64,000 nt of DNA from Pyxidicoccus xibeiensis (GTDB taxonomy: Bacteria; Myxococcota; Myxococcia; Myxococcales; Myxococcaceae): positions 372,001-436,000 of the forward strand of contig NZ_JAJVKV010000004.1 in the NCBI RefSeq assembly GCF_024198175.1, given 5' to 3'. Position 1 is the stretch's first letter. Each line of letters starts with the position of its first letter. The position numbers and the translations under genes were made by a program. The notes beneath the pieces were generated by a model that was given only the letters and a program-made list of their open reading frames with translations, was not told the origin of the DNA and did no database searches. Below are positions 7,807-14,931 of the stretch, one piece after another.

Positions 7807-9348
7807 ATGAAGAGAAGCGCATGCCTGGCTGCCCTGGGACTGGCCCTGTCCCTGTCCGGCTGCCGATGCGGGCGCGAAGAGCTGCTGCCCACTCCGCCGC
7901 CCACCGGGGCCGCGGAGCCCGGCTCCCAGGGTCTCGTGCCGTCGCGGGACAGCCCCGCCGTCCAGGCGATGCCTCCGGACATGCGCTCCGCGCTCGCGTC
8001 CGTCGCCCCGCTGGTGGAGTCCGTGAAGGCCGCCGTCGTCAACGTGGAGGTGCGCTCGGGCGCGCCTTCCCGCCGCGGCCAGGAGGAGGGCGCGCCGTGG
8101 GAAGAGGAAGGTGAGCCACCGTCCGGGGGCGCGCCGTGGGGTCCCTTCACGCCCTTCGGCCAGGGGCCGCGCGAGGAGCCGTCGCGCCAGGGCATCGGTT
8201 CGGGCTTCATCGTCGATGCCCGGGGGCTGGTGCTCACCAACAACCACGTGGTGGAGGGCGCCACGGAAATCCACGTGCAGCTGCCCGACGGGCGCGAGCT
8301 GGGCGCGAAGGTGCTGGGGACGGACCCGCTCACGGACGTGGCACTGCTCCAGCTCCAGCGGGGCGAGGACGGGAAGTCCCTGCCGGTGGTGCGCCTGGGG
8401 AACTCGGAGGCGCTGCGCGTGGGGGACTGGGTGGTGGCCATCGGCAACCCCTTCGGGCTGGGCTCCAGCGTCAGCCTGGGCATCGTCTCCGCCAAGGCGC
8501 GCGACATCGAGGCGGGCCCCTTCGACGACTTCCTCCAGACGGATGCCGCCATCAACCCGGGCAACTCCGGCGGGCCCCTCTTCAACCTCCGGGGCGAGGT
8601 GGTGGGCATCAACACCGCCATCATCGGCCAGGGCTCGGGCATCGGCTTCGCGGTGCCGAGCAACCTCGTGCAGGCCCTGCTTCCGCAGCTGGAGAAGGAG
8701 GGCGCCGTCACCCGGGGCTGGCTGGGCGTGGCGGTGCAGGACCTGACGCCGGACCTGGGCGAGGCGCTGGGCCTGCCCGCGCGCGAGGGCGCCATCGTCA
8801 ACGACGTCACCGAGGGCACCCCCGCCGAGGCCGCCGGACTCCAGCCGGAGGACGTCATCGTCGCCGCGGACGGGCAGGCCATTCAGTCCGGCCGCGCCCT
8901 CACCCGCACGGTGGCGCTCAAGGCCCCTGGCTCCGCGCTCATCCTGTCCGTCTACCGCGGCGGGAAGAAGCAGGAGCTGAAGGCGACGCTGGGCACCCGG
9001 CCCGACCTGGAGGGCGTGGGGCCGCGAGCGGCGCCGGAGGCCCAGGCCGAGGAGCCACGACATCACGTGGGCCTGGGGCTCGCGGACGTGGACGCGCGGC
9101 TGTCGCGGGTCCAGGAGCTGCCCGCGGCGGGTGCGCTGGTGACGGACGTGGACCCGGGCTCGGCGGCCGCCGACGCGCGGCTGGTGCCGGGCATGGTGGT
9201 GGTGGAGGCGCAGGGCGAGCCGGTGCGGCGCGCCAGGGATTTGCTGCGCGCTCTGCGCGAGGCCCGGCCCGGGGAGTCCCTGCTGCTGCGCGTGGTGTCT
9301 CCGGGCGGGCGGCGCGAGCTGCGCGCGCTCACGGTGCCGGAGGAGTAG
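7807..9348 (+). CDS. HtrA/DegP-type serine protease, lipoprotein, two PDZ domains
   Basis: 513 residues from ATG 7807, with AGGAGGA 7 nt upstream. The signal ends in the lipobox L-S-G-C at about residue 18. The linker is Pro/Gly-rich and the trypsin-like domain runs roughly from 130 to 285. The catalytic triad is His147 (TNNHVV), Asp177 (LTDVALL) and Ser254 (GNSGGP). PDZ1 (about 290-385) carries GWLGVAVQDL and PDZ2 (about 415-510) GLGLADVD. It should act on misfolded envelope proteins. Unlike classical DegP it is predicted to be lipid-anchored. It converges with and overlaps the ydcF-like gene by 20 nt. Confidence 0.93.
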   Translation: MKRSACLAALGLALSLSGCRCGREELLPTPPPTGAAEPGSQGLVPSRDSPAVQAMPPDMRSALASVAPLVESVKAAVVNVEVRSGAPSRRGQEEGAPWEEEGEPPSGGAPWGPFTPFGQGPREEPSRQGIGSGFIVDARGLVLTNNHVVEGATEIHVQLPDGRELGAKVLGTDPLTDVALLQLQRGEDGKSLPVVRLGNSEALRVGDWVVAIGNPFGLGSSVSLGIVSAKARDIEAGPFDDFLQTDAAINPGNSGGPLFNLRGEVVGINTAIIGQGSGIGFAVPSNLVQALLPQLEKEGAVTRGWLGVAVQDLTPDLGEALGLPAREGAIVNDVTEGTPAEAAGLQPEDVIVAADGQAIQSGRALTRTVALKAPGSALILSVYRGGKKQELKATLGTRPDLEGVGPRAAPEAQAEEPRHHVGLGLADVDARLSRVQELPAAGALVTDVDPGSAAADARLVPGMVVVEAQGEPVRRARDLLRALREARPGESLLLRVVSPGGRRELRALTVPEE

Positions 9349-9970
9349 GCGCGCGGGCCAGCAGGACGCGCGGGTGCAGCAGCAGGGCGATGGCCTCGCG
9401 CACCGTCCAGTAGAAGCGGTCCACCGGGCTGAGGTTGCGCTCGGTCTCCAGCGCCGGGCTGGTGGCCACGTCCAGGCCGTTGAGCCGGAAGTACTGGCGC
9501 GCGCGCAGCAGGTGGTACGGGTCCGAGACGACCACCACGCGCCGCGCGCCGAGCTCCCTCAGCACCTTCGCCGCGAGCCGGGCGTTGTCCTCCGTGGAGT
9601 GGCTCTCCTCTTCCAGGACGCAGGCCTCCGGCGGCACGCCCAGCCGCGTCGCGAGCGCCAGCATCACCCGGGCCTCCGAGGGTGGGTTCACCCCCACGCC
9701 CCCGGAGAAGACGAGCCGGGGCGCCACGCCGCGCTGGTAGAGCTCCACCGCCTTCTCCGTGCGCGCCCGCAGCGCGCCGGAGGGCACCCCGCCCGGCAGC
9801 ACGCGCGCGCCCAGCACGACGACTGCGTCGGCATCGCCGGCCCGCTCGCGCTGACCGAAGCGGTCCACCACCCACGCGAGGCCGAACACGCCGCAGGTCA
9901 GTGCTCCCGCGACGACGAGCAGGAGACGGCGCAGGCGCCCGGGCGTGGAGGACAGCGAGGAGGGTGGCAC
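9329..9970 (-). CDS. YdcF/SanA-family (DUF218) membrane protein
   Basis: 213 residues from GTG 9970. An N-terminal transmembrane helix (LLLVVAGALTCGVFGLAWVV) is followed by a DUF218 domain with AVVVLGARVLPGG, LVFSGGV, EESHSTEDNARLAA and VVVVSDPYHLLRA, the conserved acidic/His clusters of the family. Members such as SanA and YdcF are linked to envelope barrier function, but the reaction is unknown. The gene faces htrA, overlapping its 3' end. The start lacks a good ribosome site, and a later GTG is possible. Confidence 0.85.
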   Translation of the reverse strand: MPPSSLSSTPGRLRRLLLVVAGALTCGVFGLAWVVDRFGQRERAGDADAVVVLGARVLPGGVPSGALRARTEKAVELYQRGVAPRLVFSGGVGVNPPSEARVMLALATRLGVPPEACVLEEESHSTEDNARLAAKVLRELGARRVVVVSDPYHLLRARQYFRLNGLDVATSPALETERNLSPVDRFYWTVREAIALLLHPRVLLARAPTPPAP

Positions 9971-9980
9971 GGGGTGGAGG

Positions 9981-11342
9981 CTAGTCCCGATGCCGGCCCG
10001 TGTCTTCCGACTGGAAGCGCGCGGCCACGCGGTAGAGCTGGGTGAGGGAGTAGTCGAGCAGTGACGGGTTGGAGCGCAGGTAACGGCGGGCGCGCAGGAA
10101 GGGCAGCCACACGCGCTGGCCCACCCGCACCTGGGCTTCCTCCAGCTTCCTGCGCGGTATCCACTGCCCTCCCAGGTTTCTCACCAGCACTTCTCCCAGG
10201 TACGCCCCCACCGCGGGCACCGCGTGCTCCTCGATGGCCTCCCGCGAGCGCGTCTGGGGGAACTCCTCCTTCCAGAAGTACGCGTCCGCGTCCGTCAGCG
10301 ACTCGGGCGTCTCCTGGAAGACCGAGGGCACCTCCGTGTGCAGCAGCGCCACGCAGCGCTCGGCGAGGTAGGCATAGTGCTCCTTCTCGCGCTGCGCGTC
10401 CTCCACGTCCATGGGCAGGCAGGCGCTGGCGGGCAGCCACTCCTCGGGCTCGGGGGGCGTCCACGCGTTGAGCTCGGCGATGCGGCGGTAGCGCTGGCTG
10501 AAGGCGGTGCGCTCCAGCGTGCGCTCCAGCAGGCCGGCCATGTCCGGGGGGAAGCGTGGCTCCACGGGGGTGAGCTCGGCGCTGCGCTCGCGCAGGGTGC
10601 GCAGGACGGTGGCGTAGTCGAGCTCCGGGCGCAGGTGGACGAAGGCGCGGGCCTGGGCCTGGCGCGCCTCGTCGCTGGCGAAGTCCGCGGCGGTGGGCCA
10701 CGTCACCAGGAGGATGGCGCCGTGGGGAAGTGCCTCCACCCGATGCGCCGGCGTGGACAGCAGGCGCTCGCGCCCCACCGTCTCCACCAGCTTCGGACCG
10801 AAGATGTTGAGCCAGCTCAGCTCGTAGATTCGGTCGAAGCCGTCTTGCCGTGCGGTCTCTTCATCGCGGCCGTAGTAGGGAGCGCCCGCGAGGTCATTGT
10901 CCGCTGTGCTGTGGGCCCAGCAGTGGGTGACCGGGTAGTGCGCGGCCCAGGCACGCACCATGTCCACCAGGCCATCGCAATGCTCCGCTCCCGCGAAGGT
11001 CGAGAGCGGATGGACCTTGGCCGTGATCATCAACTCGGACGAAGGTGGGGGTTCAAGCCAAAGCGTCATGTCCAAAGCGGGCGCGCGGGTGCGATAGAGC
11101 CCGATAGACAAGTCCCCGCTGTCGCGCTCTTGCTCCGTCGCCTTCCTGAAGGTGGCACGGGAGTACTTGTGACTCCGTGTACCTTTGACGACGTCCGGCA
11201 TCCAGCCACCCGCGCAAGCCTCCAGTGCCTGAAGGAAGGGCTCCAGCTCGCGCTCGGAGTTGGCCTTGGAGTCGAAGGCGCCTTCGAAAAAAAGACGGAG
11301 GCTGTCCGCTGGCTTCAGCTCGTGCCACCTCACCACCTTCAT
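9981..11342 (-). CDS. Probable immunity protein 1 of the tandem toxin system
   Basis: 453 residues; ATG 11342 overlaps the toxin stop (ATGA), the usual arrangement for a toxin and its immunity gene. There is no signal peptide, so it is probably cytoplasmic. Residues about 80-245 (LYRTRAPALDM, YELSWLNIFGPKLVETVG, GAILLVTWPTAADF) loosely resemble the TsiV3/DUF3396 type VI immunity fold or Imm52; this is from memory and uncertain. Residues about 300-445 form a second block ending GEVLVRNLGGQWIPRRKLEE. Against the second copy, residues 1-165 are divergent while 166-445 differ at only a few positions, pointing to the N-terminal half as the specificity part. Confidence 0.65.
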   Translation of the reverse strand: MKVVRWHELKPADSLRLFFEGAFDSKANSERELEPFLQALEACAGGWMPDVVKGTRSHKYSRATFRKATEQERDSGDLSIGLYRTRAPALDMTLWLEPPPSSELMITAKVHPLSTFAGAEHCDGLVDMVRAWAAHYPVTHCWAHSTADNDLAGAPYYGRDEETARQDGFDRIYELSWLNIFGPKLVETVGRERLLSTPAHRVEALPHGAILLVTWPTAADFASDEARQAQARAFVHLRPELDYATVLRTLRERSAELTPVEPRFPPDMAGLLERTLERTAFSQRYRRIAELNAWTPPEPEEWLPASACLPMDVEDAQREKEHYAYLAERCVALLHTEVPSVFQETPESLTDADAYFWKEEFPQTRSREAIEEHAVPAVGAYLGEVLVRNLGGQWIPRRKLEEAQVRVGQRVWLPFLRARRYLRSNPSLLDYSLTQLYRVAARFQSEDTGRHRD

Positions 11343-13417
11343 TGAGTCGACACCTCCACTCCTTTGACTGTATGCCGAACCCTCTTCAGGACTGTCTCGA
11401 ACATGGCCGCATCCACGGGCCTGAGGTTGCCTCCTTCGTAGATGAGGCGGACTCGTTGGACCTGGACCTGCACCGGCTTGCCGTCTGGGCGGAGTGAGCG
11501 CCGACGGAGGTCCAGCGTCTCGCCGTAGTAGCGCAGGGCGTCTCCAGCATCCGCAACCATTCGTGCCCGCAGCTCCATGTCATCCAACCTCGAAAGGTCC
11601 CGGCTCTTGAAGCTGAAGGTCTCCACGCGAGGCGGCTGGCCCGCGGGCGGACTCTCTTCAATGACGAGCACGTCCGTGTAGCGGACACCCGGAGCGCCCT
11701 CCTTCGCGACGCCCACGTGCGTCTCCACTCGCGGCGCGTGGAAGTCCTTCAGCCACTTGCGCTGTGATCTCGGAAGCGCCGCGTCCTCGCGCAGCCGGGC
11801 CGCCATGCGCCTCTCGAAGTCCAGCCCCCGCGCGAAGAGGCCGCGCATCGGCTGGTAGCCCTCCCACGTCAGCGGTGGCTTCGCCGCCCTGCCCTGCTTC
11901 AGCTCCGCGACGCGCCCCTCCCAGTACGCCACGTACTCGCCCCACAGCGGCGAGCCCTGCGCACCCCTCGGCGGCGCTTCCACGCGGGGGCGCCGCGCCT
12001 CCAACGCCGCCACGTCGGCCGTCAGTCGCGCCCCCGGCGCTTCCTGCTCCGCCTGGCGCAGCCGCGCCTCCACCGCCTCCCGCGTGAAGCCCGCTGCCTC
12101 CCGCACCAGCGTGGCCACTCCTCCCGCGCCGCGTGAGGCCCCCGCCGTCCCTGGCCCCGCGCGCGGCGGCTTCGCCTCCGACAGCCACGCTTGCGCCCGG
12201 GCCACGTTGCCACGCGCCTCGTGCAGCGCCACCGCCGCCGCCTCTCCTCCCTCACACACCAGCAAGGCCGCCTCCCGGCTGGCCTGGAGGTAGCGCGCCA
12301 GCTCCCGGAGGCCGTCCCCTCCCAGCCTCCCCACCAGCCGCTCCGCCACCTTCTTCAACCCCTCCAGGTGCAGCGCCGGCGCCTGGACGCGGGGCCCCGC
12401 GGCCCTGGAGCCGGTTACGGCGCGGGCGCCCCGGCCCCCCGCGTACAGCGCCACCAGCAGCGCCGACGGTGCCAGCTCTCGCGTCGCCTGCTCGTAGCGG
12501 CCTCGCGCCAGTGAGGACACGCCCTGCCCCGTCCCAGCCACCAGGTGGTAGAAGCCCACCGGCACGCCGAAAGTCAGGGAGTCGAAGCCGCCCAGCACCA
12601 CGCTGCCCGGCTCGAAGTGCTGACGCATCAGCGCCTTCTCCACCTCGTGCATTGCTTCCTGGTACGGCACGGGCAGCTGCACCACCTTCGCCGAGAAGTC
12701 TTGGTACCGCGCGCCCTCACTCAACGGGCTGCTGGCCAGTGCATCCCTCGCGGCGCGGCCCAGCCCCCTCGCCACGTCACCGGCTCGCTCCTCCCGGTCC
12801 GCGAAACCGGACAGCGACAGTCCCCGCCGTCGCAGCTCTTCGCGCACGCTGCCCATCTCCCCCAGCGTCTGCGCCAGTCTCTTGTCCCGGGCCAGCAGCC
12901 GCAGCAACTGACGCACGTCCTCGTCGAAGGCCGTGTGCAGCACGAAGAGGGCGAAGACTTCCGCCCGTGCCGCGCCGTACTTCTCCGTCGCGGTGACGAG
13001 GAAGGCCGCGCGCTTGCGGTGGAGGACTTGCGCCGCCTCCGTCCGCAGCGGCCCCAGCGCCCCCAGCCGCACCGCGTCCCAGTCCTTCAGCGACTCCACC
13101 AGCCGCGGCATGTCCACCCCGCGCTGCAACGCCACGAAGCCCGCGGGCGACGCGCTCTCCAGGAAGGGCGCCAGCACCTCCTCGCTCGCTTCCAGGTGCG
13201 GCCAGCCCGGGGGCAGGGCCGGGACTGCTCCGCCCCTCTGCCCCAGGGACGCCGCGTCTTCGTCCCCTCCGCCCTTCAGACTCCACGACGCCAGCGCACC
13301 GTCGGACGCAAAGCCGTCGGCCAGCGCGCCTTCCAGGCCAGCGCCTGCCGACGTCGTCGCGCAGCCGACGGCCAGCAGCAGCCACACCCACGAAACCAGC
13401 AGCGCCCCGGCACGCAT
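11339..13417 (-). CDS. Lipoprotein polymorphic toxin-like protein 1
   Basis: 692 residues from ATG 13417, with GGAG five bases upstream; the GTG at 13423 is less likely. The signal ends with the lipobox A-V-G-C, then CATTSAG, so the mature protein should be lipid-anchored. The body is helical, with a Gly/Ala-rich hydrophobic stretch near 270-340. The C-terminus (about 570-692) contains RYTDVLVIEE and VETFSFKSRDLS, reminiscent of a degenerate PD-(D/E)xK nuclease core (Asp followed by an SFK strand), then a beta-rich tail. Lipoprotein toxins with a following immunity gene recall SitA/SitI of Myxococcus, delivered by outer-membrane exchange; no sitB-like gene is seen. Toxicity is inferred, not shown. 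Confidence 0.6.
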   Translation of the reverse strand: MRAGALLVSWVWLLLAVGCATTSAGAGLEGALADGFASDGALASWSLKGGGDEDAASLGQRGGAVPALPPGWPHLEASEEVLAPFLESASPAGFVALQRGVDMPRLVESLKDWDAVRLGALGPLRTEAAQVLHRKRAAFLVTATEKYGAARAEVFALFVLHTAFDEDVRQLLRLLARDKRLAQTLGEMGSVREELRRRGLSLSGFADREERAGDVARGLGRAARDALASSPLSEGARYQDFSAKVVQLPVPYQEAMHEVEKALMRQHFEPGSVVLGGFDSLTFGVPVGFYHLVAGTGQGVSSLARGRYEQATRELAPSALLVALYAGGRGARAVTGSRAAGPRVQAPALHLEGLKKVAERLVGRLGGDGLRELARYLQASREAALLVCEGGEAAAVALHEARGNVARAQAWLSEAKPPRAGPGTAGASRGAGGVATLVREAAGFTREAVEARLRQAEQEAPGARLTADVAALEARRPRVEAPPRGAQGSPLWGEYVAYWEGRVAELKQGRAAKPPLTWEGYQPMRGLFARGLDFERRMAARLREDAALPRSQRKWLKDFHAPRVETHVGVAKEGAPGVRYTDVLVIEESPPAGQPPRVETFSFKSRDLSRLDDMELRARMVADAGDALRYYGETLDLRRRSLRPDGKPVQVQVQRVRLIYEGGNLRPVDAAMFETVLKRVRHTVKGVEVSTQ

Positions 13418-13536
13418 CACCACTCCATCTCATGAAAGGAAAACTCCGCCGCCTGTCCGTCGCGGAGCACGGCGCCTTTCAGCGGTGCGCCCCAGCGTAC
13501 TGCCGGACACGAGGGTGGGAGGGCTACTTCGACGCG

Positions 13537-13569
13537 GAGAGTGCGGAAGGCCAGTCGGCCACCACTCTC
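13537..13569 (-). terminator. Stem-loop between the two toxin-immunity units
   Basis: GAGAGTG (13537-13543) pairs with CACTCTC (13563-13569), with an internal GGCC/GGCC stem inside the loop. It lies just beyond the 3' end of immunity gene 2 and before toxin gene 1 on the minus strand. It may separate the two transcripts. There is no T-run. Confidence 0.3.
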
Positions 13570-13593
13570 ATTGGCTGCGGCACCCGCCAGCGC

Positions 13594-14931
13594 TCAGGAC
13601 TGGAAGCGCGCGGCCACGCGGTAGAGCTGGGTGAGGGAGTAGTCGAGCAGTGACGGGTTGGAGCGCAGGTAACGGCGAGCGCGCAGGAAGGGCAGCCACA
13701 CCCGCTGGCCCACCCGCACCTGGGCTTCCTCCAGCTTCCTGCGCGGTATCCACTGCCCTCCCAGGTTTCTCACCAGCACTTCTCCCAGGTACGCCCCCAC
13801 CGCGGGCACCGCGTGCTCCTCGATGGCCTCCCGCGAGCGCGTCTGGGGGAACTCCTCCTTCCAGAAGTACGCGTCCGCGTCCGTCAGCGACTCGGGCGTC
13901 TCCTGGAAGACCGAGGGCACCTCCGTGTGCAGCAGCGCCACGCAGCGCTCGGCGAGGTAGGCATAGTGCTCCTGCTCGCGCTGCGCGTCCTCCACGTCCA
14001 TGGGCAGGCAGGCGCTGGCGGGCAGCCACTCCTCGGGCTCGGGGGGCGTCCACGCGTTGAGCTCGGCGATGCGGCGGGAGCGCTGGCTGAAGGCGGTGCG
14101 CTCCAGCGTGCGCTCCAGCAGGCCGGCCACGTCCGGGGGGAAGCGCGGCTCCACGGGGGCGAGCGCGGCGCTGCGCTCGCGCAGGGTGCGCAGGACGGTG
14201 GCGTAGTCGAGCTCCGGGCGCAGGTGGACGAAGGCGCGGGCCTGGGCCTGGCGGGCCTCGTCGCTGGCGAAGTCCGCGGCCGTGGGCCACGTCACCAGGA
14301 GGATGGCGCCGTGAGGCAGTGCCTCCACCCGGTGCGCCGGTGTGGACAGCAGGCGCTCGCGCCCCACCGTCTCCACCAGCTTCGGACCGAAGATGTTGAG
14401 CCAGCTCAGCTCGTAGATTCGGTCGAAGCCGTCTTGCACCGTGGTCTGCAGGTCCCTTCCGAAGTACGGGCCGCCTGCCAGCTCATCATCCGCCATGCTG
14501 TGGGCCCAGCAGTGGGTGACCGGGTAGTGCGCGGCCCAGGCACGCACCATCTCCACCAGGCCGTCGCAGTCCTCCACTCCTGAGAAGACGGAGAGGGGCT
14601 GGACATGGAACATGAGTTTCAGCTCGGGAGAAGCGTCGGACCAGAGCGTGAGCGTCATGTCCAACGCGGGCGCCCGGGTGCGATAGAGCCCGATGGACGT
14701 GCTCTCTCCATCACGCCGTTCGTCCAGCGACTTCCAGACGGCGGCGCGGGAGTACTTGCGGCTCCGCTTGCCTTTGATGACGTCCGGCATCCACCCGCCA
14801 GCATTGGCCTCCAACGTTTGGAGGAAAGGCTCCAACGCTGCCTCCAGATTGGCCTTGGGGTCGAAAGCCCCCCTGAAGGAGAGCCATAGGCGGTCCGCGG
14901 GCTTCAACTCGTGCCAACTCACCACCTTCAT
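13594..14931 (-). CDS. Probable immunity protein 2 of the tandem toxin system
   Basis: 445 residues, ATG 14931, overlapping the second toxin stop by 4 nt. It is a paralogue of the 9981-11342 product. From FDRIYELSWLN (about residue 170) to the ARFQS end only scattered substitutions occur (for example SAALAPVEP for SAELTPVEP). Before that the sequences are clearly related but much more divergent, including the strand after DMTLTLW. It ends at ARFQS, eight residues earlier than copy 1. It probably neutralises toxin 2 specifically, and whether it cross-protects against toxin 1 is an open question. No membrane segment. Confidence 0.65.
   Translation of the reverse strand: MKVVSWHELKPADRLWLSFRGAFDPKANLEAALEPFLQTLEANAGGWMPDVIKGKRSRKYSRAAVWKSLDERRDGESTSIGLYRTRAPALDMTLTLWSDASPELKLMFHVQPLSVFSGVEDCDGLVEMVRAWAAHYPVTHCWAHSMADDELAGGPYFGRDLQTTVQDGFDRIYELSWLNIFGPKLVETVGRERLLSTPAHRVEALPHGAILLVTWPTAADFASDEARQAQARAFVHLRPELDYATVLRTLRERSAALAPVEPRFPPDVAGLLERTLERTAFSQRSRRIAELNAWTPPEPEEWLPASACLPMDVEDAQREQEHYAYLAERCVALLHTEVPSVFQETPESLTDADAYFWKEEFPQTRSREAIEEHAVPAVGAYLGEVLVRNLGGQWIPRRKLEEAQVRVGQRVWLPFLRARRYLRSNPSLLDYSLTQLYRVAARFQS

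Larger units (their letters stand above)
9981..13417 (-). repeat. Tandem duplication copy 1 (toxin + immunity pair)
   Basis: This block and 13594-17048 are direct repeats of a two-gene unit. Long stretches are identical base for base (for example the immunity 3' two thirds, and the toxin body from the GAVPALPPGW segment). The identity ends abruptly at the last immunity codons, where copy 1 adds eight residues after ARFQS. The signal-peptide ends and the toxin/immunity junction (10849-11590) have diverged. Confidence 0.9.

Noticed and set aside
7063-9066. Minus-strand open frame of 667 codons under the HtrA-like gene
   Set aside because: It lacks any recognisable motif, while the plus strand contains a full HtrA catalytic triad, two PDZ domains and a strong ribosome site.
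13432-13653. Small plus-strand ORF between the toxin units
   Set aside because: It overlaps immunity gene 2 on the other strand, has no ribosome site and ends in duplicated sequence, so it is a shadow.
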